Notes: generated from the letters alone by a model not told the origin. 64,000 nucleotides of DNA from Piscinibacter gummiphilus (GCF_002116905.1 NZ_CP015118.1:124001-188000); one strand, 5' to 3'; shown: positions 16,318-25,371, counted from the first letter of the stretch. Numbers and translations: made by a program.

Positions 16318-17085
16318 ATGGCTGCAGCTTCGACCGGTACGCCGTCCGCCCTCTTCGACCTGAAAAGTGCCGCCCTGACGGCGATGGCGTTGGTGCTGAA
16401 GTCCACCGACCTGGCCGCGCTCGCCTCGGCCCTGGAAGAACGTTTCGGCAGCACCCCGTCCCTCTTCGATTTCGACCCCGTCGTGATCGACCTGGCCGCG
16501 GTGCGTGAATCCGAAGCCGCGATCGACTTCACCGCGCTGGCCGCACTGCTGCGCCAGCACCGCCTGCAGCCGGTGGGTGTGCTCGGCGGCAGCGAGGACC
16601 AGATGGCGCAGGCGCTGGCCGCCGGCCTCGGCGACACGCCCGCGCTGACGCAGGCGCCACCTGCACCGAAACCCGCGACGCCCGAACCGGAATCGCCGGC
16701 CCCGGCACCCGTGCTCGAGGTGCCACCGCCCGTGTGGCCCGTCATCCCGTCCGGCGCGCTCGTGGTCGACAAGCCGCTGCGCTCCGGCCAGCAGGCCTAC
16801 GCCAAGGGCCGCGACCTCGTCGTGCTCGCGGTCGTGAGCTTCGGCGCCGAGGTGATCGCCGACGGCAACATCCACGTGTACGCCCCGCTGCGCGGCCGCG
16901 CCATCGCGGGCGCCAAGGGCGACACCAGCGCACGCATCTTCAGCATCTGCATGGAGCCGCAGCTGGTCTCCATCGCCGGCACCTACCGCACCACCGAGAC
17001 GGCGCTGCCGGCCGAGGTGCTGGGCAAGCCCGCGCAGGTGCGGCTCGACGGCGAGCGCCTCGTGGTCGAGGCGCTGAAGCTCTGA
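16318..17085 (+). CDS. minC: Septum-site-determining protein MinC
   Basis: Cell-division inhibitor of 255 residues that blocks FtsZ polymerisation at the poles. The N-terminal FtsZ-interacting domain covers about residues 1-105; a Pro/Ala-rich linker (PPAPKPATPEPESPAPAP) follows; the C-terminal beta-helical MinD-binding domain starts near 145 and has RSGQQAYAKGRDLVVLAVVSFGAEVIADGNIHVYAPLRGRAIAGAKGD, the best-conserved part of MinC (only partly quoted by its key motifs RSGQ, GAEVIADGNIHVYAPLRG). First gene of minCDE, with minD 41 bases on. Confidence 0.95.
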   Translation: MAAASTGTPSALFDLKSAALTAMALVLKSTDLAALASALEERFGSTPSLFDFDPVVIDLAAVRESEAAIDFTALAALLRQHRLQPVGVLGGSEDQMAQALAAGLGDTPALTQAPPAPKPATPEPESPAPAPVLEVPPPVWPVIPSGALVVDKPLRSGQQAYAKGRDLVVLAVVSFGAEVIADGNIHVYAPLRGRAIAGAKGDTSARIFSICMEPQLVSIAGTYRTTETALPAEVLGKPAQVRLDGERLVVEALKL

Positions 17086-17126
17086 ACAAGAAACAACCGA
17101 ATCAACCAACAAGGATCGACAAACCG

Positions 17127-17942
17127 ATGGCCAAAATCGTCGTGGTGACCTCCGGCAAGGGAGGGGTGGGCAAGACCACCACCAGTGCGAGCTTTGCATC
17201 CGGGCTGGCGCTCGCCGGGCACAAGACCGCCGTGATCGACTTCGACGTCGGTCTGCGCAACCTCGACCTGATCATGGGCTGCGAACGCCGCGTGGTGTAC
17301 GACCTGATCAACGTGATCCACAACGAGGCGAACCTGAACCAGGCGCTGATCAAGGACAAGCAGTGCGACAACCTGTTCGTGCTGGCCGCCTCGCAGACGC
17401 GCGACAAGGACGCGCTGACGCAGGACGGCGTCGAGCGCGTGCTGAAGGAACTCGCCGAGATGGACTTCGAGTACATCGTCTGCGACTCGCCGGCCGGCAT
17501 CGAGACCGGCGCGCTGATGGCGATGCACTTCGCCGATGAAGCGCTGATCGTCACGAACCCCGAGGTCTCCTCGGTGCGCGACTCCGACCGCATCCTCGGC
17601 ATGCTGTCGTCGAAAACCAAGCGTGCCATCGAAGGCCAGGACCCCATCAAGGAACACCTGCTGATCACGCGCTACAACCCGTCGCGTGTGGTGGGCGGCC
17701 AGATGCTCTCGCTGGAGGACATCCAGGAGATCCTGCGCACGCCGTTGATCGGCGTGGTCCCCGAATCCGAGTCCGTGCTGGACGCGTCCAACCAGGGCCT
17801 GCCGGCCATCCACCTGAAGGACACCGACGTGGCGGAAGCCTACAAGGACGTGGTCGCACGGTTCCTTGGCGAGGAACGCCCGATGCGGTTCACCGATGCC
17901 GAAAAGCCCGGGTTCTTCAAGCGCCTGTTCGGCGGGAGGTAA
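17127..17942 (+). CDS. minD: Septum-site-determining ATPase MinD
   Basis: Membrane-cycling ParA-type ATPase of 271 residues that recruits MinC and is released by MinE, giving pole-to-pole oscillation. The deviant Walker A KGGVGKTT is at about residues 10-17, switch I DFDVGLRNLDLIMG, switch II CDSPAGIETGA, and the C-terminal amphipathic membrane-targeting helix FFKRLFGGR is intact. The start follows AAGGATCGAC and matches the family start MAKIVVVTSGKGG. minE starts 6 bases after its stop. Confidence 0.97.
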   Translation: MAKIVVVTSGKGGVGKTTTSASFASGLALAGHKTAVIDFDVGLRNLDLIMGCERRVVYDLINVIHNEANLNQALIKDKQCDNLFVLAASQTRDKDALTQDGVERVLKELAEMDFEYIVCDSPAGIETGALMAMHFADEALIVTNPEVSSVRDSDRILGMLSSKTKRAIEGQDPIKEHLLITRYNPSRVVGGQMLSLEDIQEILRTPLIGVVPESESVLDASNQGLPAIHLKDTDVAEAYKDVVARFLGEERPMRFTDAEKPGFFKRLFGGR

Positions 17943-17948
17943 GCAACG

Positions 17949-18209
17949 ATGTCGTTTCTCTCGTTTCTTCTCGGGGAGAAAAAGAAGACCGCCAGCGTCG
18001 CCAAGGAGCGGCTGCAGATCATCCTCGCGCATGAGCGCAACGGCCGCTCGGCATCGTCCGACTACCTGCCGCAGCTCCAGCGCGAACTGGTGGCGGTGAT
18101 TTCCAAGTACGTGTCGATCAAGCCCGAGGACATCAAGGTGAACCTCGAGCGCACCGACAACCTGGAAGTGCTCGACATCAAGATCGAGCTCCCGGACGCA
18201 GCTCGCTGA
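17949..18209 (+). CDS. minE: Cell division topological specificity factor MinE
   Basis: Small 86-residue protein that stimulates MinD ATPase and so confines the division block to the poles. The N-terminal membrane/MinD-contact part is MSFLSFLLGEKKKTASVAKERLQIILAHER, containing the contact helix (KERLQIILAHER), and the C-terminal dimer domain carries LPQLQRELVAVISKYVSIKPEDIKV. Normal family length. Last gene of minCDE; a hairpin follows 19 bases downstream. Confidence 0.97.
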   Translation: MSFLSFLLGEKKKTASVAKERLQIILAHERNGRSASSDYLPQLQRELVAVISKYVSIKPEDIKVNLERTDNLEVLDIKIELPDAAR

Positions 18210-18228
18210 CGCGTCGCACCGGTTGACG

Positions 18229-18246
18229 CGCGGGCGTTCGCCCGCG
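18229..18246 (+). terminator. Hairpin after minE
   Basis: CGCGGGCG (18229-18236) pairs perfectly with CGCCCGCG (18239-18246). There is no T-run, so it is a possible factor-assisted terminator of the min operon. Confidence 0.45.
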
Positions 18247-18401
18247 AAGATGCCCGCGTGCAAAAGGTCTTTCCCTCCTCCTGCTGATCGCATGGACGCT
18301 CCGGCGTCCATGCCCCCGCAGCCGCGCTGGCCGTGAGGCCGGGCGCGGGTTCCCGTCACGGCCGCCCGCCGCTGGACCGGCCTTCCGGAAAGACCTTCGT
18401 C

Positions 18402-19304
18402 ATGACTTCTTCCCTCCTCACGGTGTCCGGTGTCTCCGGCCACCTGGGCCGCTTCGCGGCCTCGCACCTCCTCGACCTCGGCGTGCCGCACCTGCGTGGC
18501 ACCAGCCGCACCCCATCACACGCGTCGGACCTGGCCGCGCGCGGCCTGGACGTGCGCCTCGCCGACTTCGGCGACCCGCGCTCGCTCGACGACGCCTGGG
18601 GCGGTACCGGCCGGCTGCTGCTGGTCAGCACCGGTGCCGAACACGCGGGCCCGCGCCGCGTGCGGCAGCAGCTCGCTGCACTGGATGCGGCCCAACGGGC
18701 CGGTGCGCACCACGTCGTCTACACATCGCTGCAGCGCGCCGGCGATTCACCGCTGAAGGCCCTGGTGGCCGACCATGCGGCAACCGAGGCCGCGCTGCGC
18801 GACGCGCCGATGGCCCACACCGTGCTGCGCCATGCCTTCTACCTGGAGATGCTGCTGACCACGTTGCCGCCCGCGATCGCGAGCGGACGCTTCGTCACCG
18901 CCGCCGGCGGCGGGGCCATCGCCTACGTGGCGCGGGCCGATTGCGCGCGCGCCGCGGCCGAGGCGCTGCGCCAGCCCTTCGACGGGCGGCGGACGCTGGA
19001 CGTGACCGGTCCCGCCGCGGTCACCGCCGACGACCTGGTGGCGACCGCGAACGAGGTGCTGGGCACGTCCATCACCGTCGAGCGGGTGGACCCCGATGAC
19101 CTGCAGCGGCGGATGGCGGCCGCGGGCTTGCCGCCGCCGCTGGCCGCGGTGCTCGCGGACATCGACCGCGGCGTGGCGAGGGGCGCCATGGACACGGTCT
19201 CCGGCGGGGTCGAGGCCCTGACCGGGACCGCACCCGAAGGTGTGGCGGCCTTCCTCGCCCGTCATCGCGAGGTGCTGCTGCCGCCGGCCGGCCAACGCGG
19301 CTGA
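18402..19304 (+). CDS. NmrA-like NAD(P)-binding protein (QorB-like atypical short-chain dehydrogenase)
   Basis: Protein of 300 residues with a Rossmann start LLTVSGVSGHLGRFAASHLL, where the usual GxxGxxG of atypical SDRs reads GVSGHLG. Later conserved parts are VVYTSLQRAG (core strand and the position where classical SDRs have catalytic residues), VLRHAFYLEMLL and AYVARADCARAAAEAL. The set resembles E. coli QorB and NmrA-like sensors, which reduce quinones or sense NADPH. No partner gene adjoins it, and its 192-base upstream gap separates it from minE. ATG 18402 fits the family start; an in-frame extension to 18333 is low-complexity. Confidence 0.8.
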   Translation: MTSSLLTVSGVSGHLGRFAASHLLDLGVPHLRGTSRTPSHASDLAARGLDVRLADFGDPRSLDDAWGGTGRLLLVSTGAEHAGPRRVRQQLAALDAAQRAGAHHVVYTSLQRAGDSPLKALVADHAATEAALRDAPMAHTVLRHAFYLEMLLTTLPPAIASGRFVTAAGGGAIAYVARADCARAAAEALRQPFDGRRTLDVTGPAAVTADDLVATANEVLGTSITVERVDPDDLQRRMAAAGLPPPLAAVLADIDRGVARGAMDTVSGGVEALTGTAPEGVAAFLARHREVLLPPAGQRG

Positions 19305-19335
19305 CCGACCGGTGACGCGGGGGGAGGGAACGGCC

Positions 19336-19524
19336 TCAGCAGGTCTGTTCCAGCTCCCCGTCGAAGTCCATCAGCACGCTGGCCAGCTCCAGCGCCCGCC
19401 ACAGGTGCGGTGGCATTTCCATGATCTTTTCCGGCGTGCGGGCCCGCGCGGTCCACGCGCGGATCTCGGCATGCTGGCGGGGGGTCAACAGGTTCAGCGA
19501 GAGCATCACGTCGAGCGTCTGCAC
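19336..19524 (-). CDS. Small hypothetical protein (62 residues)
   Basis: I do not recognise this protein. It starts with GTG and has a strong ribosome-binding site, GGGAGG, 6 bases upstream on the minus strand, which makes it likely to be real. The sequence is mostly helical, with MLSLNLLTPRQHAEIRAWTARARTP, a Met-rich turn PEKIMEMPPHLWRALELA and an acidic end MDFDGELEQTC. It has no membrane segment. It converges on the NmrA-like gene and is divergent from the ankyrin gene, with about 150 bases in between. Confidence 0.55.
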   Translation of the reverse strand: MQTLDVMLSLNLLTPRQHAEIRAWTARARTPEKIMEMPPHLWRALELASVLMDFDGELEQTC

Positions 19525-19673
19525 AGGGCCTCCCTTCCGGACGGCGAAGGGGGCCGTCGCGTGAAACCACTATCGCATGATTGATGCCAGCCGTGTGTGT
19601 CAGGGCGTGCAAGAGTTCGCGGAGGGCAATGGCCCGTCGACCCCGGCGCGGGGCGCCCCGGTACCATGGGCCG

Positions 19674-21425
19674 ATGAACCCTTCGCGCTTCGATGACCTG
19701 GTCGCCGCGGCTTCCCGCGGCGATCTCCCGACGCTGCAGAACCTCCTTCGCGAATCGGGTCGGGCCGACCTCGATCGGGTCGACGGAAACGGTTGCACGG
19801 TTCTCACGGCGGCCATCCCGAGTCCCCGTGCCGGTCTCGATGTCCTGCAGTGCCTGGTGGACCATGGCGCGGACGTGAACCGCTGGGGCCTGGTCGACAG
19901 TCCGTACGGCCGCATTCGTGCCGCCCCGGCAATGGCTGCGCTGCGTCGTGGCGATCCAGCGGTGCTGCGTTGGATCATCGCTGCCGGGGCAGATCTTCGG
20001 TGGGCGGCCCAGGACGGGCACTGCACCGCACTGACCTCGGCCGTCTATGCCGGAGGGAGTCGTCTCGTCGAGCAATTGACCTTGTTGATCGCCCATGACG
20101 CTCCGCTGGACGGGGAGTCGTCGCATGGCGAGTCGGCGCTCAGCGTGGCGGCGAACCGGGGGCGATTCGATGCAGTGCATTGCCTGCTGGAGGCCGGAGC
20201 CGACCCCGCACCGCTTCGGTGGACGCCGTTGATGACGGCGGTCGCGCTCGGCACGCTCGCCGACGTGCATGCGCAGATCGACGCCGGTGCCGCCCTGGAG
20301 GTGCCGGACGCCTGGGAGCGCACGGCCTGGCACATCGCCATCCAGTCCGGAGACATCGACAAGGCGGCGCTGGTCAGGGACCGCGGATCGAACATCCACG
20401 CCCGCGGGCGATGTGGACGTCCGCCATTGTTCGATGCCGTCGAGTGTGGGCACCTGGCGATGCTGCGGTGGTTGATAGAGCTCGGTCTGGCGGTCGACGA
20501 GGCCGACGAGTTCGGAGGTCGGGCCCTGGCGCATGCGGCCGAATGCGACAACGTCGAGGCGGCAGCGTTGCTGATCGCGTCCGGGGCTGCGCTGAATCCA
20601 TCCGAGGGCGGCCACCTCCACCCGCTCTACAACGCGTCGTCGCGCGCGATGGTCAACCTGTTGCTGGATGCCGGCGCGGATCCGCGGGAGTTGCGCGACG
20701 AGTCTCGCCGCTTGATGGTGGGACTGCCCGCGGAGGGCGACAGTTCGGCGCTGCATGCCGTCACGCCAGACCAGTTCGCCCAGGGCGCGAAGCGCACGTT
20801 CGGCACCACCAACCCGACCCGGGTGAACCTCCCGTTCCGCATGGCCATGGTGACGTCGGGCGTCACGGCGTATGCGGCAGGCGACTGGTTCACGGACGGA
20901 GGGTTCGACCGGGAGCCCATCTGGTGCGCGCACCGCTTCGGGACCTCGGTGTCACGGCTGGCGGACGGCAGGATCGTCTGGGTCGCGGGCGAACACGAGG
21001 ACGCCTACGACCCCGACTTCTGCATCTACAACGATGTGATCGTCTTCGCACCCGACGGAGGGATCGAGATCTTCGACTACCCCGAGTCGGTGTTTCCGCC
21101 AACCGACTTCCACACGGCCACCGTGGTGGGCGATGCGATCTGGCTGATCGGCAGCCTCGGCTACCACGGCCGGCGCCAGCCGGGTCCCACGCAGGTGATG
21201 CGTCTCGACACGGTGACGATGGCCATCGAGCAGGTGAGCGCGTCGGGGCCGTCGCCAGGGTGGTTGTCGGGGCATCGCGCCCACCTGCGTTCGCCGGCTG
21301 AGATCGTGGTCAGCGAAGGCAACGTGCTGTCCGCGCGCTCGCCGGACGAACAATGGGAACCGCTGGCCCGGGTGCATGTGTTCGACACCGTGTCGTGCCG
21401 ATGGCGCTTGGAGGAGGCCGGGTAG
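19674..21425 (+). CDS. Ankyrin-repeat protein with a conserved beta-rich C-terminal region
   Basis: Protein of 583 residues, apparently cytoplasmic (no signal peptide or membrane helix). Residues 1 to about 370 contain eight to nine ankyrin repeats, seen as recurring G-A-D-x turns: VDHGADVNRW, IAAGADLRWA, LEAGADPAPL, IDAGAALEVP, IASGAALNPS and LLDAGADPRE. From about 400 the protein changes to beta-rich sequence with CAHRFGTSVSRLADGRIVWVAGEHEDAYDPDFCIYNDV and a later kelch-like stretch THTATV...WLIGSLGYHG (key residues only; the first stretch is best located at about 440-480). The C-terminal region may be a partial propeller. No effector signal is evident. Start set at 19674, the first Met after which ankyrin sequence begins. 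Confidence 0.8.
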   Translation: MNPSRFDDLVAAASRGDLPTLQNLLRESGRADLDRVDGNGCTVLTAAIPSPRAGLDVLQCLVDHGADVNRWGLVDSPYGRIRAAPAMAALRRGDPAVLRWIIAAGADLRWAAQDGHCTALTSAVYAGGSRLVEQLTLLIAHDAPLDGESSHGESALSVAANRGRFDAVHCLLEAGADPAPLRWTPLMTAVALGTLADVHAQIDAGAALEVPDAWERTAWHIAIQSGDIDKAALVRDRGSNIHARGRCGRPPLFDAVECGHLAMLRWLIELGLAVDEADEFGGRALAHAAECDNVEAAALLIASGAALNPSEGGHLHPLYNASSRAMVNLLLDAGADPRELRDESRRLMVGLPAEGDSSALHAVTPDQFAQGAKRTFGTTNPTRVNLPFRMAMVTSGVTAYAAGDWFTDGGFDREPIWCAHRFGTSVSRLADGRIVWVAGEHEDAYDPDFCIYNDVIVFAPDGGIEIFDYPESVFPPTDFHTATVVGDAIWLIGSLGYHGRRQPGPTQVMRLDTVTMAIEQVSASGPSPGWLSGHRAHLRSPAEIVVSEGNVLSARSPDEQWEPLARVHVFDTVSCRWRLEEAG

Positions 21426-21438
21426 GCCCCTTTTGCCG

Positions 21439-21753
21439 TCAGGTCGACAGGAACGCCACCCCGAACTGCCCGCCATCGCGCTCGATGGCGATCAGGCGGT
21501 CGATGTTCGGGTGCTTGCCGGGGTTCGCTCGGGCATCGGCCGTGTGTTCGGCGTAGAGCGACAGGCCTTCGCGGGCCGCGTCGGCGTTGATGGTGCCGAA
21601 GCGCTGCGTGAGGGCGTGGTACACGGCCACCGACCCCGCCTGGCCCGGCTTGTTCTCGAGCGTGGCGACCAGCTGGCCCTTCGTGTCGAAGAGCTGCAGG
21701 CCGGTCAGGTGCGTGATGGGGGGAAGTTGCTTGAGGTTGTCGGCGAAGGCCAT
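21439..21753 (-). CDS. DUF2322 family protein
   Basis: Conserved 104-residue protein of unknown function found in beta- and gamma-proteobacteria. The order FADNLKQLPPITHL, LFDTKGQLVATLENKPGQAGSVAVYHAL, REGLSLYAEHTADARANPGKHPNIDRL and a short C-terminal strand matches the family throughout. It has no signal or membrane segment. It lies downstream of the kinase gene on the same strand, 37 bases away, and converges on the ankyrin gene with a 13-base gap. ATG 21753 matches the family start. Confidence 0.85.
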   Translation of the reverse strand: MAFADNLKQLPPITHLTGLQLFDTKGQLVATLENKPGQAGSVAVYHALTQRFGTINADAAREGLSLYAEHTADARANPGKHPNIDRLIAIERDGGQFGVAFLST

Positions 21754-21790
21754 GGCGGGTCGGTCCGGAACGGGAAAACCGCATTTTCGG

Positions 21791-23866
21791 TCAGAACGCG
21801 TGGGGCATCGTCGCGTTCAGGGTGGCGGCCACCTCCTCGATCAGCTCGCCCATGTCCATCGGCTTGGCGATGTGGGTGATGAACCCGGACGCGAGCGCGC
21901 GGGCGCGGTCGTCCGGGCCGGCGAACGCGGTGAGCGCGATGGCCGGCAGGTCGCCGCCGCGGTGCGGCCCCATCGCGCGGATGCGGCGCAGCAGCGCGTG
22001 GCCGTCCTCGTCGGGCATGCCGATGTCGCTGATCAGCAGGTGGGGGCGGTGCGACTCGACCAGTTCCGCGGCTTCGGCGCCGGACCGGACGGCGTACACC
22101 GTGGCCCCGCAGGCCTCGAGTTCGTGCTGCAGCAGTTCGCAGAGGTCGGGTTCGTCGTCGACGACGAGGATGCGCATGCCCGAGAAATCGTGGCCCGTCC
22201 TTGCGCACGGGGTGTCCGCGTCGGCTTCGTGCGTTTCACCGCTGGCCTGCGCGCCCCCGTCGGCCGGGGGAAGGTGGATCTCGAACCGTGCACCCCGCCC
22301 GGGCCCGTCGCTCGCGGCCGTCACCGCGCCGCCGTGCAGCTCCACGAGGTTCTTCACGATCGCGAGGCCCAGGCCCAGGCCGCCGTGGGCCCGGGTGGAC
22401 GAGGCGTCGCTCTGGCGGAAGCGGTCGAACACGAACGGCAGGAACGCGGCGGGGATGCCCTGGCCCGAGTCCTCGACCACGAGTTCGACCCGGCCGGCTT
22501 CGTGCCCGAGTGTCACCACCACGCGTCCGCCTGCGGGCGTGAACTTGAACGCGTTGGAGAGCAGGTTCCAGACGATCTGCTGCAGCCGGCTCGCGTCCCC
22601 TCGCACCATCGGCCGCAGCGGTCCGCGCCGCACGTCCACGGTCAACTGCTTGGCCTGCGCGGTGGGCTCGAGGGAGGCGAGCACCGTGTCGGTCAGCGTG
22701 GAGAGGTCGACCAGCTCCATGTCGAGGCGCAGGTTGCCGGAGATGATGCGGCTCATGTCGAGCAGGTCGTCGATCAGCCGGGACTGCGTGCGGGCATTGC
22801 GTTCGATGGTCTCGACGGCCCGCCCGTTCTCGGCCGCGGCCGAGCGGCGCAGCACGTGGGTCCAGCCGATGATGGCGGCCAGCGGCGTGCGCAGCTCGTG
22901 CGACAGCGTGGCGAGGAACTCGTCCTTCATGCGGCTCGCATGTTCGGCCTGCAGGCGGGCCGCGCGTTCGGCGGCCAGGAGGCGCTCGCGCTGCACCTCG
23001 AGCGCCTTCTGGGCGCTGATGTCGATGGTGATGCCGTCGAAGCGCACCGCGGGCCGGCCCGCCGGGCCGTGGGCCATGCCCTTGGCGCGCAGCCAGCGGC
23101 AGGCGCCGTCCGGCGATTCGGTGCGGTACTCCACGTCGTAGGGCTCGCGGTGTTCGATGGCGCGCTGGAGTTCGGCCCGCACGCGCGCCCGGTCGTCCGG
23201 GTGCACGATCGCGAAGAAGCGGTCGGCGTCGATGCGGTCGGTGCTCTCGGGGGCGAGCCAGAAATGCGCCCTGCAGGTCGGGTTCCATTCGATCTCGCCC
23301 AGGGGCAGCGGGCAGTGGAAGGTGCCCAGCTCGGCCGCGGTCAGTGCGAAGGCGAGGGCATCGGTGGCCTCGCGCGTGGCGGCCTTGGCGCGCTGCTCGG
23401 CGTCGAAGAGCAGCGCGGCCTTCGTGGCGGCGTGCTCCTGTTCCTCGAGATGCCGGCGGGTCTCGTATTGCCGGCGCCGGCCGCGCAGCGCCGATTGCGC
23501 GGCGCTCAGCAGCGTCTCGGCGTGCAGGGGCCGTTCCAGCAGCATGACGTTGCCCAGGCGGTCGAGGACGGCCTGGGCGTGCTGCGGGCGCGCACCGTGG
23601 TGCTTCGCCGCCAGCACCACGCAGGGGAAATCCGACCACGGCGACTGGGCCGCGAGCCGGCCGGACAGCATCGTGACGAACGGCGGTGTGAGTGCCTCTT
23701 CCGTGATGATCGCGAGGCCGGCGCCTTCGTCGTACGCCGCACCGAAGGCGCCGGAGGACGGCGTCTGCAGCGCGTCGAGTCCCGCCGAGGCGAGCACCTG
23801 GCACACCACCGCGGCGTCGCGGCCCCAGGGAGCGAGCACGAGGACCCGGTTCTCGTGCGATGTCAC
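21791..23866 (-). CDS. Hybrid sensor histidine kinase paired with the KaiC-like ATPase
   Basis: Cytoplasmic kinase of 691 residues. Order: receiver-like N-terminal domain (1-125, RVLVLAPWGRDA...) that lacks a clear phospho-Asp set; coiled region; PAS domain (about 170-285, WNPTCRAHFWLAPESTDRI); HisKA with His 323 in FLATLSHELRTPL; HATPase with N-box NLLSNAFKF and G-boxes VVEDSGQGIP and GGLGLGLAIV; and a C-terminal receiver with DDEPDL, Asp in LLISDIGMPDEDG and Lys in IAKPMD. The GTG start (23866) overlaps the stop of the KaiC-like gene (GTGA), so both are made together. Output is unknown; no DNA-binding response regulator adjoins it. Confidence 0.9.
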   Translation of the reverse strand: MTSHENRVLVLAPWGRDAAVVCQVLASAGLDALQTPSSGAFGAAYDEGAGLAIITEEALTPPFVTMLSGRLAAQSPWSDFPCVVLAAKHHGARPQHAQAVLDRLGNVMLLERPLHAETLLSAAQSALRGRRRQYETRRHLEEQEHAATKAALLFDAEQRAKAATREATDALAFALTAAELGTFHCPLPLGEIEWNPTCRAHFWLAPESTDRIDADRFFAIVHPDDRARVRAELQRAIEHREPYDVEYRTESPDGACRWLRAKGMAHGPAGRPAVRFDGITIDISAQKALEVQRERLLAAERAARLQAEHASRMKDEFLATLSHELRTPLAAIIGWTHVLRRSAAAENGRAVETIERNARTQSRLIDDLLDMSRIISGNLRLDMELVDLSTLTDTVLASLEPTAQAKQLTVDVRRGPLRPMVRGDASRLQQIVWNLLSNAFKFTPAGGRVVVTLGHEAGRVELVVEDSGQGIPAAFLPFVFDRFRQSDASSTRAHGGLGLGLAIVKNLVELHGGAVTAASDGPGRGARFEIHLPPADGGAQASGETHEADADTPCARTGHDFSGMRILVVDDEPDLCELLQHELEACGATVYAVRSGAEAAELVESHRPHLLISDIGMPDEDGHALLRRIRAMGPHRGGDLPAIALTAFAGPDDRARALASGFITHIAKPMDMGELIEEVAATLNATMPHAF

Positions 23867-25362
23867 CCTGTGCCCCGGTCGAGGGGCGGCTGCAGCATCG
23901 CGGTGCCCCCGCGGTAGGTGGGCAGGCCGCTCAGGATGCTTTCGAAGTCGGCGAGCACCGCACCGACGCGCACGCCGGTCGGTCCGAGCTGGAACTCCCG
24001 GATGGCTCGCTCGTGGGGTGATACCCGACTCTTCACGCAGGTGACGGCCGAATGGATCTGCCCCTTGTTCTCGAAGAAACGGAGCGCGAGGATCACGTCG
24101 CTCAGGTAGCTCAGGTCGACATCGCTGCGCGATTCGCCGACGAGCCCGTGCTGGCCCAGCAGCACGAGCGTGGTCACACCCTGCTGGTTGAGGTAGGTCA
24201 GCAGTTCGTGCGCGTGCAGCACCATGTGCGGCTGATCCGGCATGGCCTTGATGTAGGCGTTGAAGCTGTCGATCACCACGAAGCGGCTCTTGTGCAGGCG
24301 CACGGCGTCGACCACGCGGGAGGCGAATTCGCCAGGCGACAGCGCAGCGGGGTCGACTTGCGAGAGTTGCAGCTGGCCGGATTCGAGGGCGGCGGACAGG
24401 TCGAGACCGAGCTGGCTGCTGCGGGACAGCAAGGTGGCGAGGCCTTCTTCGAAGAGGAAGTAGCTGGCCGCCTCGCCGCGCCGCAGTGCCGCCAGCATGC
24501 AGCTCACCGCGGTGGTGGTCTTCCCGATGCCCGACGGGCCGATGACCAGCGTGTTGGTGCCCGGGCACAAGCCGCCCCCGAGCAGGGCATCGAGCTCCGG
24601 CGTGCCGGTGCTGAGAGGCCGAGGATCGAAGGCCATGTGGTGTTCGGACGCGACGAGCCGCGGAAACACCTTCATGCCGCCGGTGTCCAGCGTCAGGTCG
24701 TGCGAGCCGCCCTGGAACTTCATGCCACGCATCTTGACGATGCGCAGGCTGCGGCGCTCGATGCCGAAGTCCTGCGCGTCCTGGGTCAGCGACACCACGC
24801 CGTGGGCGATGCTGTGCAGCTGCGCGTCGCCTTCCTGCGACGTCTTGTCGTCGAGCAGCAGCACCGTGCAGCGCCGGCCCGCGAAGAAGTGCTTCAGCGC
24901 GAGGATCTGCCGGCGGTAGCGCAGGGGCTCGTCCGCGAGCAGCCGCATCTCCGAGAGGCTGTCGAACACCACCCGAGTCGGGTTCATTCCTTCGACCATC
25001 TCGACCACGCGCTGGATCGTCTCGCCCAATTCGATCTCGGACGGCATCAGCACCGACTGGCGGTCCTGGGGTTCCAGCGACATTTCGCTCACGAGTTCGT
25101 GGACCTCGATGCCCTCCAGCGTCCAGCCGTGGGACGCCACCACGGTGCGGAGCTCGGCAGCCGTCTCCGACAGCGTGATGTAGAGGCCCGTCTCGCCACG
25201 GGGAACGCCCGCGCGCAGGAACTGAAGCGCCAGCGTGGTCTTGCCGGTGCCGGGTGTGCCCTCCACCACGTAGAGGCTGCCTGCGGCGAAACCACCCCCG
25301 AGGATCGCGTCGAGTCCTGAAACGCCGGTCGACACCCGTTGCGGAACATCACCCGAATACAT
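23863..25362 (-). CDS. KaiC-like double RecA ATPase
   Basis: Protein of 499 residues with two KaiC domains. CI has Walker A GTPGTGKTT (35-43) and CII has GPSGIGKTT (275-283). The catalytic acidic pair is LSE in CI (64-66) but FEE in CII (304-306). Around the KaiC autophosphorylation site, DLSYLSD (416-422) aligns with the cyanobacterial HISTITD, so Ser431 is kept as Ser418 while Thr432 is replaced by Tyr419 (my alignment by eye). The carboxy-terminal IREFQLGPTGVRV...FESILSG segment is typical of KaiC. No kaiA or kaiB is nearby. It lies 9 bases after the PPOX-like gene and overlaps the kinase gene: a three-gene leftward operon. Confidence 0.92.
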   Translation of the reverse strand: MYSGDVPQRVSTGVSGLDAILGGGFAAGSLYVVEGTPGTGKTTLALQFLRAGVPRGETGLYITLSETAAELRTVVASHGWTLEGIEVHELVSEMSLEPQDRQSVLMPSEIELGETIQRVVEMVEGMNPTRVVFDSLSEMRLLADEPLRYRRQILALKHFFAGRRCTVLLLDDKTSQEGDAQLHSIAHGVVSLTQDAQDFGIERRSLRIVKMRGMKFQGGSHDLTLDTGGMKVFPRLVASEHHMAFDPRPLSTGTPELDALLGGGLCPGTNTLVIGPSGIGKTTTAVSCMLAALRRGEAASYFLFEEGLATLLSRSSQLGLDLSAALESGQLQLSQVDPAALSPGEFASRVVDAVRLHKSRFVVIDSFNAYIKAMPDQPHMVLHAHELLTYLNQQGVTTLVLLGQHGLVGESRSDVDLSYLSDVILALRFFENKGQIHSAVTCVKSRVSPHERAIREFQLGPTGVRVGAVLADFESILSGLPTYRGGTAMLQPPLDRGTG

Positions 25363-25371
25363 GGCGCCCCG

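Noticed and set aside
18210..18401. A hidden gene between minE and the NmrA-like gene
   Set aside because: Only short frames without ribosome-binding sites exist; the region shows one hairpin and some scattered inverted repeats.
23867..24568. N-terminal extension of the histidine kinase by 234 residues
   Set aside because: This stretch is the KaiC-like gene read in another frame; the GTG at 23866 overlaps the KaiC stop and begins normal kinase sequence.
23863..25362. Possibility that the double ATPase is RadA or RecA
   Set aside because: Two tandem KaiC domains with the KaiC-type C-terminal segment are present; zinc finger and Lon-like domain of RadA are absent.
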